Shown: in pieces, positions 32,890 through 41,266 of the stretch
How the letters are laid out: the number at the start of each line of letters is the position of its first letter
How positions within the stretch are numbered: position 1 is the stretch's first letter
DNA from: MW101C3 sp943367595
Lineage (GTDB): Bacteria; Cyanobacteriota; Cyanobacteriia; PCC-6307; Cyanobiaceae
NCBI GenBank assembly: GCA_943367595.1
Contig: CALRJS020000004.1
Location: 1-64,000 of the forward strand
Direction of reading: 5' to 3'
Length of the DNA: 64,000 nt
Translations under genes and position numbers: made by a program
Notes under the pieces: generated by a model
The model's database searches: none
Told to the model about the DNA's origin: nothing
The model's input: the letters and a program-made list of their open reading frames with translations, nothing else

Positions 32890-34710
32890 TCACCAGCGCT
32901 CGATCAGCTGCCGCACCATCGCCGGCAGCGCCTGGCGCCGCAGAGCCGTCTGACGGCCTTCCAGCAGCAGCGTGATGCGCTCGGCCTTGCTGGCAATGAT
33001 CCCGTCCACGAGCTGATCGGCCACGCCCAGCTGCAGCCAATGGCTGGTGAGCGGTCCGGCCATGCCGATGCGGTGGCAGCGGTCCTCCGCCTGCTCCGCG
33101 TCCCCCGGCGTCCAAGGGCGCTCCAGCAGCACCACGTGGGCAGCCCTGTGCAGGGTGAAGCCCAGGCCACCGGCCCCGAAGGTGGCCACCAGGCAGGGCG
33201 TCGTCCCGGCCTGGAAGCGATCCACCTGCGCCTGGCGCTCCGCCGGCTTCAGCCGACCCGTGAGCAGCGCTCCACCCAGGCGGGCCTGCAGCTGTTCGGC
33301 ACTGGCAACGAAGGCAGTGAACAGCACCACCGCCTCCCCATTGCGCAGCAGAGCCTCCACCAGCTGGATGGCGGCAGGCAGCTTGTGCTGGGCACCGATC
33401 CGGCGCAGGGCCGTGAGCATGGCGAGGGGCTCGGCGTCGCGGCGCACCTCACCCCTGGCGGCGCGGCGGCGGTAATCGTCCACGCTGGCGGCCAGTTCCT
33501 GCTCGAATGCCATCGCCTGAGACTCCCTGAGCGCCACCGGGAGCAGGCGCCGGTGCTTGGGAGGCAGGTCGAGGCAATCCTGCTTGCGGCGGTGGAGCAC
33601 GAGCGGGCGCGTCAACCGCTGGAGCTCATCCAGTCGCTCGGCTCCGATCGCCTGCCACTGGCGCCGTCCGCCCCGTTCGCTCCAGTGCCCCTGGCAGAAC
33701 CGCTCCTCGTAGAAGCGCCGGTCCTGGGCGAGGGGATGGCCGATCGCCGCCAGCAGCGGAAACAGCTGAACCGGGCGGCCGTTCTTCATCGGGGTGCCGG
33801 TGAGCAGCCAGATCGCCCGCAGCCGGGGATGTCTGGCCAGCCGCAGCAGGGCCTGGGTGCGCGCCGCCTGGATGTTCTGGGCGAAATGGGCCTCGTCCAC
33901 GATCAACACCGTGGCGGCCGGAGGCAACGAGCGTGGCAGGGCCGCCCAGCTGATCAGCTCCAGATCAAGCGCGAGGGAGAGGCCCTCCTGCCGCCAGTGG
34001 GGATGGAGGGCGGCTGGAGCCACCACGGCAATGCGGCAATCCGCCGCCCGGACCATGGCCCGGGCCGCCACCAGCGCCGTGAGCGTCTTGCCCAGGCCCA
34101 TGGCGTGGGCCAGCAGGGCCCCACGGCGGGCCAGCAGCCAGCGTGCGGCCAGCCGCTGATGGGCGAACAGGCGGCGCCCATCGGCCAGGGGCTGATCCAG
34201 GGCGGCCTGGGCGACCAGGGTGCGGTGAGGCGGCAGCGGCGGCAGGGGCTGCTCCAGCCATGCCATCCACTGCGCCAGCTCTGGGTCGATTCGAAAGCGC
34301 TGGCCAAGCAACTGGCACAGGGCCAGCGAGGCCTCCAGCGGAAAGGCCCAGCAACCATGCCGCGCCTGCCACTGGCCCCGAGGCCGCACGGCGCGCAACT
34401 GGGCCTGGGTGACGGGGTCAAAGGGGGAGACCACCTCAATCTGCCCCGAGGCGCCGAGGCGCAGCAGGCAGGTGGCGGGAGAAACCGTGCGGGGCCCGAG
34501 GGAGCGGCTGGCCGAGGGAGAGCTGCTGTCGGAGGGAGCGCTGGTGGCGACGGGAGAGCGGCTGGCGACGGGGGGCGCTGCAAGCGGGCCAAGGACAAAT
34601 TTAGTCGAATCAGCGCGGCGGGCAACCGTTGGCGCTGAAGGCCGAAAAAAGCAATCCTCGACACATTGACATCCGTTGGGGTGGGGGCAAACTCTCCGCA
34701 ACTGAGCCAT
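32890..34710 (-). CDS. SNF2-family DEAD/H-box helicase-like ATPase
   Basis: An SF2 ATPase of the SNF2/SMARCAL1 type that probably translocates on or remodels DNA. Motif I is GLGKT (205-209), motif II DEAH (272-275), motif III LTGTPMKN (303-310), and motif VI QAEDRCHRIG near residue 540. The first 75 residues are Ser/Pro rich and probably unstructured; the conserved part begins near CLLRLGASGQIE. Length is 606. The only plausible in-frame ATG is 34710, just four bases from the divergent HNH gene. No methyltransferase or restriction gene is adjacent, so a repair role is inferred rather than defence. Confidence 0.85.
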   Translation of the reverse strand: MAQLRRVCPHPNGCQCVEDCFFRPSAPTVARRADSTKFVLGPLAAPPVASRSPVATSAPSDSSSPSASRSLGPRTVSPATCLLRLGASGQIEVVSPFDPVTQAQLRAVRPRGQWQARHGCWAFPLEASLALCQLLGQRFRIDPELAQWMAWLEQPLPPLPPHRTLVAQAALDQPLADGRRLFAHQRLAARWLLARRGALLAHAMGLGKTLTALVAARAMVRAADCRIAVVAPAALHPHWRQEGLSLALDLELISWAALPRSLPPAATVLIVDEAHFAQNIQAARTQALLRLARHPRLRAIWLLTGTPMKNGRPVQLFPLLAAIGHPLAQDRRFYEERFCQGHWSERGGRRQWQAIGAERLDELQRLTRPLVLHRRKQDCLDLPPKHRRLLPVALRESQAMAFEQELAASVDDYRRRAARGEVRRDAEPLAMLTALRRIGAQHKLPAAIQLVEALLRNGEAVVLFTAFVASAEQLQARLGGALLTGRLKPAERQAQVDRFQAGTTPCLVATFGAGGLGFTLHRAAHVVLLERPWTPGDAEQAEDRCHRIGMAGPLTSHWLQLGVADQLVDGIIASKAERITLLLEGRQTALRRQALPAMVRQLIERW

Positions 34711-34714
34711 CAGG

Positions 34715-35131
34715 ATGCACGCGAGAGATGCGGTGTTCCTTGAAGATCTCTGTCCAAAACTTCGCGTCAGGCGCTGGCGTCAATCTCTCCACAAACACAC
34801 TGACAATCGTTGTATTTACTGCGGCAATCGCTCCGAATCCATTGATCATCTGATGCCCCGTTGCCGGGGTGGCCTGAGCGTGACCGCCAACTGCGTGCCG
34901 GCCTGCCTGGCCTGCAACGGCCACAAGAGCGATGCCGATGCCTTCGATTGGTACCGGCGGCAGCGCTTCTACGACCCGCGGCGGGCCATGGCGATCCGAG
35001 CCTGGATGGATGGAGACCTGCGCCTGGCGGTGCGGCTGCTCCAATGGGCCAACCCGGAGCCAGCCGCCAGCCCGCCGCGCAGTACCGGAGCCGCTCCAGC
35101 GGGGCCGGATTGGGCCTTTCAGGCGGCCTGA
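34715..35131 (+). CDS. HNH endonuclease
   Basis: A 138-residue nuclease. The zinc-ribbon HNH core is evident: CIYC, then SIDHLMPRCRGG (the catalytic DH), NCVPACLACNGHKSD (second CxxC and the final metal-binding part). Basic LRVRRWRQSLH precedes it and likely contacts DNA. Start uncertain: ATG 34715 or GTG 34733 (MFLEDLCPKLR). It is divergent from the SNF2 gene. SNF2 and HNH domains occur fused in the vertebrate repair protein ZRANB3, which makes the pairing suggestive. Confidence 0.85.
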   Translation: MHARDAVFLEDLCPKLRVRRWRQSLHKHTDNRCIYCGNRSESIDHLMPRCRGGLSVTANCVPACLACNGHKSDADAFDWYRRQRFYDPRRAMAIRAWMDGDLRLAVRLLQWANPEPAASPPRSTGAAPAGPDWAFQAA

Positions 35132-35225
35132 GCGAAAACACCGTGAGCGCAAAAGCCTGGGCGCACGCGGCATGGGCGTGGGTAGGGCAAGGGTTTCAGA
35201 GGGCCGGCAGGCCTATCGCACCGCT

Positions 35226-35471
35226 TCACCAGACCCGACAGGCCACCGGGCCGTTGTGACGGACGCAGATCCCCTCTTCCCGCTCAGGGGCTTCCGGGGC
35301 GATCACAGCGACAGCCAGCACCAGGCTGAGGGCGAGCACGGCCGGTGCCCAGGCCAGGGCGGTGTTCCAGGCGGCCGCGAGGGCAGAGGAAAGCCCGGCG
35401 GGGCGCTGACTCCGGGCGACGAAGGGGCCGGACACCACCCTGCGGGAGCTAGAGAGAGAGGAGGCGGTCAT
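35226..35471 (-). CDS. Small membrane protein with conserved-looking C-terminus (81 aa)
   Basis: With ATG 35471 the protein has one transmembrane helix (WNTALAWAPAVLALSLVLAVAVIA) and a short tail ending in ICVRHNGPVACRVW, whose Cys/Trp pattern looks conserved. The N-terminal 30 residues are Ser/Arg rich. It is divergent from the epimerase-like gene by 34 bases. Function unknown. Confidence 0.6.
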   Translation of the reverse strand: MTASSLSSSRRVVSGPFVARSQRPAGLSSALAAAWNTALAWAPAVLALSLVLAVAVIAPEAPEREEGICVRHNGPVACRVW

Positions 35472-35505
35472 CAACGAAAGCCATGAATGTGATACAGGTG
35501 TACTC

Positions 35506-36462
35506 ATGACGGTCGGGGATGTCAATGGCCGGCCGGCCAGCGTGCTGGTGCTGGGCGGTGGCTACAGCGGGCTGCGGTTCGCCAAGGCCCTCACCGAACA
35601 CGGGCTGCCGGTGGCGGTCACCTCCCGCCGCCAGCCGGCCCAGCCGGAGCCGCTCACCCCGTGGGGGTCCGCTGGCGGCGCGTTGCCGCTGCGCTGGCTC
35701 AGCTTTGACCCTGACAACGGCGTGTTGCCCGATGCCGAGGCGTTGGACGGCATCACCCATGTGCTGGTGACGATCCCGCCCGACGGGCAGGGAAAGGATC
35801 CGGTGCTCGAACATCTGGCCCCGCTGCTGGCCCAGCTGCCGCTGCAGTGGATCGGCTACCTCTCCACCACCGGCGTCTACGGCGACCATGGCGGTCGCTG
35901 GGTGGACGAGACCACTCCTCCCGCGCCAGGGGCGTCGCGCAGCCGCGCCCGGCTGGCCTGTGAGCAGGCGTGGGATTGCAGTGGCCTGCCGGTGCAGATC
36001 TTCCGCCTGCCGGCGATCTACGGACCCGGTCGCTGCCCCTTCCAGAATCTGCTGCAGGGCACCAGCCGGCTCGTGCACAAACCGGGCCAGGTGTTCAGCC
36101 GCGTCCATGTCGACGACATCGTGGGAGCGCTGATCCACTGCATCGGCCTGCCGCCCCAGCGGCGCCCGCGGATCGTCAACCTCTCCGACGACCGACCCTG
36201 CCCCTCCACGGAAAGCCTGGGCTACGCGGCGCATCTGCTCGACTGCAAACTGCCGGCCGTGGAGCGGTTTCAGGACATCTCCGGTGGCATGAGCCCGATG
36301 GCACTCAGCTTCTGGGTGGAAAACCGCCGCGCCAGCAACCATCGGCTCTGCCACGACCTTGGCTACACCCTGCGCTACCACAGCTACCGCGAGGGTTATC
36401 GCGAGGCCCTCGCCGAAGAGCGCCGCATAGCAGCTTTGGCCAACAACGAACAGGCCGGATGA
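35506..36462 (+). CDS. NAD-dependent epimerase/SDR-like protein (YeeZ type)
   Basis: Atypical SDR: the N-terminal VLVLGGGYSGLRFAKAL (residues 13-29) binds the dinucleotide. YLSTTGVYGDHGGRWVDE is the extended-SDR region with a Thr/Tyr pattern but no clear Tyr-x3-Lys pair. FRLPAIYGPGR and RVHVDDIV follow. Length is 318. Such proteins are annotated as sugar-nucleotide epimerases, but substrate and activity are unknown; the lack of a canonical YxxxK suggests a non-catalytic or divergent role. Confidence 0.78.
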   Translation: MTVGDVNGRPASVLVLGGGYSGLRFAKALTEHGLPVAVTSRRQPAQPEPLTPWGSAGGALPLRWLSFDPDNGVLPDAEALDGITHVLVTIPPDGQGKDPVLEHLAPLLAQLPLQWIGYLSTTGVYGDHGGRWVDETTPPAPGASRSRARLACEQAWDCSGLPVQIFRLPAIYGPGRCPFQNLLQGTSRLVHKPGQVFSRVHVDDIVGALIHCIGLPPQRRPRIVNLSDDRPCPSTESLGYAAHLLDCKLPAVERFQDISGGMSPMALSFWVENRRASNHRLCHDLGYTLRYHSYREGYREALAEERRIAALANNEQAG

Positions 36463-36534
36463 GCCTCACAGCGGCAGGCTTGCTCGCGGCGTGGCACAAG
36501 AGCAGGCGTCGCCGGCCGATGCCGCCGGGCCCGT

Positions 36535-36753
36535 TCAGCGGCGGGTGAACGCCCGTTCGATGCTTTGGCTGTCGGCGGAGGAGGCAGCAGCGCCGGGCTC
36601 GGGACAGACTCCGGCCGCATCCGGTTGAAGGTTCTTGAGGGTGGGCAGCTTGGTGTCCTGCATGAAGCGGCAGCCATCCACGGTGATCCAGCCCCGCTCC
36701 AGACCGGCAGCTGTTCCGACCACCGCCAATCCGATCAGAAACCAGCGAAACAT
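36535..36753 (-). CDS. Small membrane-anchored hypothetical protein (72 aa)
   Basis: The first 18 residues (MFRWFLIGLAVVGTAAGL) form a membrane anchor or signal. The rest is soluble (WITVDGCRFMQDTKLPTLKNL) with two Cys and a Ser/Ala-rich end. A GGGAGG eight bases upstream of the start, inside the divergent pdxA gene, supports this start. Its ATG shares the palindrome CATG with the pdxA ATG. Confidence 0.6.
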   Translation of the reverse strand: MFRWFLIGLAVVGTAAGLERGWITVDGCRFMQDTKLPTLKNLQPDAAGVCPEPGAAASSADSQSIERAFTRR

Positions 36754-37768
36754 GTCGTCACCCTCCCTTCAGCGCAAGACTAAGCCCGCTGCCATTGCCG
36801 TCTCCCTGGGTGACCCGGCAGGCATCGGCGCGGAGGTGGCTCTCAAGGCTCTGGCCCTGCTCGGCGATCGGCAGGCGGAGGTGGTGCTGGTGGGCTGCCG
36901 CCGCTGGCTGGAAGACACCCACCGGCGCCTGAAGCCGTTGAGCAGCGTTCCCCTGGCCGACCCCGGCGGCCTGGAGGTGCTGGACCTGCCGCTGGAGGCG
37001 GCGCCGCAGCCCGGCCAGGGTTCAGCGGCCAGTGGTGCCGCCAGCTTTGCCTGGCTCACCGCCGCCACCGAGCTGGTGACCAGCGGTCGCTGCCGCGCCC
37101 TCACCACCGCGCCGATCGCGAAGCACGCCTGGCATGCGGCTGGCCATGTCTATCCCGGCCAGACCGAACGGCTGGCAGAGCTGGCCGGCGGGGTGGAGGC
37201 CTCGATGCTGTTCACAGCCCGCTCCCCCCTGGCCGCCTGGCGCCTGAACACGCTGCTGGCCACCACGCACATCCCGCTGGCGGCCGTGCCGCGCTGCCTC
37301 GATGGGGTGCTGGTGGAGCGCAAGCTCGACGTTCTGCTGGCCTTCTGCCAGCGGTTCAAGCCCCATCCGCGGCTGTCGGTGGCGGGCCTGAACCCCCATG
37401 CCGGCGAAGCGGGTCAGCTTGGGAACGAGGAGATCGCCTGGCTGGTGCCGGCCTTGGACCGCTGGCGGCAGCGCCATCCGGACGTGGAACTGGTGGGGCC
37501 AGTGCCGCCCGACACCTGCTGGCTGGGTGCCGCTGCCGCCTGGCGTGGCGACGGCGCGGGATCTGACGGCTATCTGGCTCTGTATCACGATCAGGGCCTG
37601 ATTCCGGTGAAGCTGCTCGCCTTCGATGCGGCCGTGAATGTGAGCCTGGGGCTGCCCTTCCTGCGCACCTCCCCCGATCACGGCACCGCCTTCGACATCG
37701 CCGGCCTTGGCATCGCCCGCGCCGACAGCATGGTGGCGGCGCTCACCGCCGCCTGGGACCTGGGCTGA
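36752..37768 (+). CDS. pdxA: 4-hydroxythreonine-4-phosphate dehydrogenase
   Basis: PdxA oxidises 4-phosphohydroxythreonine in the DXP-dependent pyridoxal phosphate pathway. Marks are SLGDPAGIGAEVALKAL near the start, ALTTAPIAKHAWHAAGHVYPGQTE, GLNPHAGEAGQLGNEE and LYHDQGLIPVKLL with metal-binding His/Asp. Length is 338. The ATG at 36752 is chosen; the frame remains open upstream but overlaps the divergent small gene. No good Shine-Dalgarno precedes it. Confidence 0.95.
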   Translation: MSSPSLQRKTKPAAIAVSLGDPAGIGAEVALKALALLGDRQAEVVLVGCRRWLEDTHRRLKPLSSVPLADPGGLEVLDLPLEAAPQPGQGSAASGAASFAWLTAATELVTSGRCRALTTAPIAKHAWHAAGHVYPGQTERLAELAGGVEASMLFTARSPLAAWRLNTLLATTHIPLAAVPRCLDGVLVERKLDVLLAFCQRFKPHPRLSVAGLNPHAGEAGQLGNEEIAWLVPALDRWRQRHPDVELVGPVPPDTCWLGAAAAWRGDGAGSDGYLALYHDQGLIPVKLLAFDAAVNVSLGLPFLRTSPDHGTAFDIAGLGIARADSMVAALTAAWDLG

Positions 37769-37816
37769 TCGGCTGCCGCGCGGGGACGGAGCGGGGCTGA
37801 TGGGGAGCCGCGCGAA

Positions 37817-38314
37817 TCAGCCGGGCTTGACGCGCATCAGCACCTGGCCGAACTCCACCGGGGTGCCGTTCTCCACCAGGATTTCCACCACCTGGCCGGT
37901 CATTTCCGCCTCCAGCTCATTCATCAGCTTCATCGCTTCGAGGATGCAGACGGTCTGGCCGACCGAAATCACACTGCCGAGCTCCACGAAGGGGGGATCT
38001 CCCGGGGAAGCCGCCCGGTAGAAGGTGCCCACCATCGGTGCGGTGACATCCACCAGATCGGCCCGCACGGCAGCGGCGGCCGGCGGGGCGCTCGAAGGCT
38101 GGGGAGCGGCTGGAGCGGCTGTGGCGGGAGCCGGCTGGACAGGCGCGGCCATCGCCACCGGGGCGTACGCGGCAGGGGCAGGAGCGGGGGTGGGGGCCGG
38201 CAGGTTGCGGCGCACCTCCAGGCGAAAATCCTCCCCCTCCAGCTTCAACTCCTGGATGTCACTGCCTTCAAGGAAGGTGAGCAGGGCGTGGAGCTGGTTG
38301 TTGTCGAGTTGCAT
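37817..38314 (-). CDS. accB: Acetyl-CoA carboxylase biotin carboxyl carrier protein
   Basis: BCCP carries biotin on Lys129 in the invariant EAMKL motif. The C-terminal biotinyl domain covers about residues 90-165. It is preceded by the usual Pro/Ala-rich flexible linker (about 39-85) and an N-terminal helical region (LDNNQLHALLTFLEGSDIQE). It is needed for fatty-acid synthesis. It lies six bases after efp, the efp-accB order typical of cyanobacteria. Confidence 0.96.
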   Translation of the reverse strand: MQLDNNQLHALLTFLEGSDIQELKLEGEDFRLEVRRNLPAPTPAPAPAAYAPVAMAAPVQPAPATAAPAAPQPSSAPPAAAAVRADLVDVTAPMVGTFYRAASPGDPPFVELGSVISVGQTVCILEAMKLMNELEAEMTGQVVEILVENGTPVEFGQVLMRVKPG

Positions 38315-38320
38315 GGCGCC

Positions 38321-38881
38321 TCAGGACTCCCGACCCAGGTAGCTGTCGGTGCGGGTATCGATCTTGATCTTTTCACCGATCGAGATGAACAGCGGCACCA
38401 TCACCTGCGCGCCCGTTTCCACGATCGCCGGCTTGGTACCGCCGGTGGCGGTGTCGCCCTTGACGCCGGGGTCGGTCTGGGTGACTTCCAGCACCACGGA
38501 GTTCGGCAGCTCCACCTCAAGCGGGGCACCATTCCACGACACCACGTTGACCTCCATGCCCTCCTTGAGGTACTTGCGCCCATCCCCGATCTGGTTGGCG
38601 GTGAGGCGGGTTTCCTCGTAGCTGCCCATGTCCATGAAGACGTAGTCGTCGCCTTCCATGTAGGTGTGCTGGAGGGTGGACTTCTCCAGCAGGGCCTGGG
38701 GAACGGTTTCGCCGGCGCGGAAGGTTTTCTCCACCACGCTGCCGCTCTGCACACCTTTGAGCTTGGTGCGCACGAACGCGGAACCCTTGCCGGGCTTCAC
38801 ATGCAGAAACTCGACGACCCTCCAGACCTGACCATCCAGCTCGATCGTGGTGCCTGTACGAAAGTCGTTGCTGGAGATCAT
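38321..38881 (-). CDS. efp: Elongation factor P
   Basis: EF-P relieves ribosome stalling at polyproline stretches. The KOW-like N-terminal domain contains KPGKGSAF with Lys32 at the loop tip that contacts the P-site tRNA. The OB domains follow, with the C-terminal signature (IKIDTRTDSYLGR). The start MISSNDFRTG at 38881 gives 186 residues. Polyproline relief fits the Pro-rich linkers encoded nearby (accB, dnaX, ftsY). Confidence 0.97.
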   Translation of the reverse strand: MISSNDFRTGTTIELDGQVWRVVEFLHVKPGKGSAFVRTKLKGVQSGSVVEKTFRAGETVPQALLEKSTLQHTYMEGDDYVFMDMGSYEETRLTANQIGDGRKYLKEGMEVNVVSWNGAPLEVELPNSVVLEVTQTDPGVKGDTATGGTKPAIVETGAQVMVPLFISIGEKIKIDTRTDSYLGRES

Positions 38882-39012
38882 TCCGAGGGAACGGGTCAGC
38901 GGGATTGTACGGCTGCCCTTCGGCCCCACCCCGCCGTGCGGCTGCAGCGGCAGCGCCGGATGGAACGGGACCGGCCGGCTGTGCCAAAGTCCGGAAAACG
39001 GCAGACGGACAG

Positions 39013-40101
39013 ATGCGGAGGACCCGGGTCGGTGGTTTGTGGGCCCTGCTCCTGGCCGTGGTGCTCAGCGCAGCGACGGGGCTGAGCGCGGCCCGGCCCG
39101 CCGCTGCAGCCCTGCCCCCGGGCAATGCCGTCACTGACCCCGCTGCCCTGCTGCGGGATGCGCTGCCGATCGAAGCCACTGATCTGCAGGATCTCCAGCA
39201 CCGGCTCGAAAGCACCAGCGACGACCTGCGCGCCAAGCGCTGGAGCGCCCTGACCAATGTGGTGCGCCGCTCCCAGTCGCTGCTGGGCACCCGCCGGGTG
39301 GGGCTGCTCGACAGCTTCGACCCGGCGGACCGCGACAAGGCGGAAGCTCTGCTCGAACAGCTGCAGGGATCCCTCCAGGACATGGCGGCGGCAGCTGAGC
39401 GCCAGGACCGGGAGGCCTTCCTGGAGGCCCGCCGCGAGGCACTCAGCCGGATCGGCGCCGCCGAGGCCGAGCTGGTGGGTCCGTTCCCGTTCACGATTCC
39501 GGCCGCCTTCGACGACCTGCCGCGGCTGCTGGGCCGGGCCACCGTGAGGCTCACCACCACCAAAGGCGATCTCACCGCCGTGGTGGACGGCTACAACGCG
39601 CCGCTCACCGCAGGGGCCTTTGTGGATCTGGTGCAGCGCGGCTTCTATGACGCTCTGCCCTTCATCCGGGCGGAAGACTTCTATGTGCTGCAGACCGGTG
39701 ATCCCGCCGGCCCCGCCGACGGCTTCGTGGATCCCAAGACGCAGCGAAACCGCCCGGTGCCCCTGGAGATCAAGGTGCCCGGCGAAGCGGCCCCCTTCTA
39801 CAACCAGACCTTCGAGGACCTGGGCCTGTTCAAGGCCACCCCGACCCTGCCCTTCGCCACCAAGGGCACCCTGGGCTGGGCCCATTCAGATGAAGCCCTC
39901 GACGACGGCTCCTCCCAGTTCTTCCTCTTCCTGTTCGAAGCCGAGCTGACCCCGGCGGGGCTGAACCTGATCGATGGGCGCTATGCCGCCTTCGGCTACA
40001 TCACCGACGGCTTTGATGTGCTCGAAGAGCTCACCGCCGATGACGGCATCGTCAAGGCCACGGTGCTGGAGGGGGCCGAGAACCTGCGGCCCCATGCCTG
40101 A
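39013..40101 (+). CDS. Thylakoid-lumen type cyclophilin (peptidyl-prolyl isomerase)
   Basis: A signal peptide (residues 1-32: MRRTRVGGLWALLLAVVLSA then an Ala-rich AxA site) exports the protein. A helical domain follows (about 45-165, heptads such as LLRDALPIEATDLQDLQHRLE). The cyclophilin domain is C-terminal (from about 180: VRLTTTKGDLTAVVDGYNAPLTAGAF; active-site region TKGTLGWAHSDEALDDGSSQFF). This architecture matches TLP38/TLP40-like lumenal cyclophilins with an N-terminal PsbQ-like helix bundle. ATG 39013. Its stop overlaps the thiL start by eight bases. Confidence 0.9.
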   Translation: MRRTRVGGLWALLLAVVLSAATGLSAARPAAAALPPGNAVTDPAALLRDALPIEATDLQDLQHRLESTSDDLRAKRWSALTNVVRRSQSLLGTRRVGLLDSFDPADRDKAEALLEQLQGSLQDMAAAAERQDREAFLEARREALSRIGAAEAELVGPFPFTIPAAFDDLPRLLGRATVRLTTTKGDLTAVVDGYNAPLTAGAFVDLVQRGFYDALPFIRAEDFYVLQTGDPAGPADGFVDPKTQRNRPVPLEIKVPGEAAPFYNQTFEDLGLFKATPTLPFATKGTLGWAHSDEALDDGSSQFFLFLFEAELTPAGLNLIDGRYAAFGYITDGFDVLEELTADDGIVKATVLEGAENLRPHA

Positions 40102-41137
40102 ACCAGGGGACGCCTGCGGCGAGGGCCCCACGCCCACGCTCGGCGCTCTGGGCGAATGGCAACTGCTCGATCGTCTGCGGGCCTTCGCGCCGCCGGGCCA
40201 GTTCGATGACGATGCCGCCCTGATTGCGGAGCGCTCTGGCGGGGTGCTGGTGGTCAACACCGATGTGCTCGTGGAGGGGGTGCACTTCAGCGACGCCACC
40301 ATGGGCCCCGCTGATCTGGGCTGGCGTGCCGCCGCCGCCAACCTGTCGGATCTGGCCGCCATGGGCTGCCGTGAGGTGGTGGGGATCACCGTGGGCCTGG
40401 TGGCCCCACCCCGCACCCCCTGGGCCTGGGTGGAAGGGGTGTACGGCGGCCTGACCGCGGCGCTGGCCCCCACCGGCGCGCCCCTGCTGGGGGGCGACTG
40501 CAGCAGCGGCAGCGAGCGCCTGCTGGCGGTGACGGCCCTGGGCCGGCTGGGACCGCAGGGGCCGATCCGGCGGCAGGACGGCCGTGCCGGCGATGTGCTG
40601 GTGTGCAGCGGTCTCCACGGGCTCAGCCGCCTGGGCCTGGCGCTGCTGCTGGAGCAGCCGCTGCACGGGCTTCAGAGCGGCAGCCTCGCCGCCTCCGACC
40701 TGCCGGAAGAGCTGCGGCAGCGGGCGATCGCAGCGCACCGGCGCCCTCAGGCGCGTCTTGATGTGGTGGCGGCTCTGGAGCAAAGCCAGCCCCCCGGCGA
40801 TCCCTGGCGGGTGGGCGGCACCGACAGCAGCGATGGGCTCGCGGCGGCACTCACGGCCATCGCCCGCACCAGCGGCTGCGATGCGCTGCTGGATCGCTCA
40901 GCCCTGCCGATCGATCCAGCCATGGCGCCCTTGCGGGAGGCCAGCAACTGGTGCCTCGGCGGCGGAGAAGATTTCGAGCTGGTGCTGGCCCTGCCGGAGC
41001 GGTGGGCCCAGCGCCTGCAGACCTGCCTGCCGGGGGTGCACTGCGTCGGCCGGCTGGTGGCCGGCACGGGCCGGCTGTTATGGCAGGGAACAGAGGAACC
41101 GCTGCAGGGCGCCGCTGGATTCAGGCACTTCAGCTGA
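40094..41137 (+). CDS. thiL: Thiamine-monophosphate kinase
   Basis: ThiL phosphorylates TMP to thiamine pyrophosphate, the final step of thiamine synthesis. Family motifs are FDDDAALI, VVNTDVLVEGVHF, AAANLSDLAAMG, GGDCSSG and GGTDSSDGLAAAL, with GGGEDFELVLAL near the end. Length is 347. ATG 40094 overlaps the upstream cyclophilin stop by eight bases, indicating translational coupling. Together with thiG it shows endogenous thiamine synthesis. Confidence 0.95.
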   Translation: MPEPGDACGEGPTPTLGALGEWQLLDRLRAFAPPGQFDDDAALIAERSGGVLVVNTDVLVEGVHFSDATMGPADLGWRAAAANLSDLAAMGCREVVGITVGLVAPPRTPWAWVEGVYGGLTAALAPTGAPLLGGDCSSGSERLLAVTALGRLGPQGPIRRQDGRAGDVLVCSGLHGLSRLGLALLLEQPLHGLQSGSLAASDLPEELRQRAIAAHRRPQARLDVVAALEQSQPPGDPWRVGGTDSSDGLAAALTAIARTSGCDALLDRSALPIDPAMAPLREASNWCLGGGEDFELVLALPERWAQRLQTCLPGVHCVGRLVAGTGRLLWQGTEEPLQGAAGFRHFS

Positions 41138-41185
41138 AGCGTGCCGCAGGCCGCGGCTGGGTCAACCCAGCCTTGTGGCGGCCTC

Positions 41186-41242
41186 AAAAAAAGAGTCCCC
41201 CTGCAAAACCCCTCGCTCAGGAGAGGCCGTGCAGGAAGACCC
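41186..41242 (-). terminator. Rho-independent terminator after gap2
   Basis: On the minus strand GGGTCTTCCTGC (41242-41231) pairs with GCAGGGGGACTC (41204-41193) over 12 consecutive pairs including three G-U, with a 26-base loop. It is followed immediately by seven T (41192-41186). It sits 24 bases downstream of the gap2 stop. Confidence 0.78.
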
Positions 41243-41266
41243 GGTTCAGGTGTCAGAACGGGAGGA

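Noticed and set aside
35485..35510. NtcA- or LexA-type operator in GTGATACAGGTGTACTCATG
   Set aside because: The spacing does not match GTA-N8-TAC or the cyanobacterial LexA palindrome.
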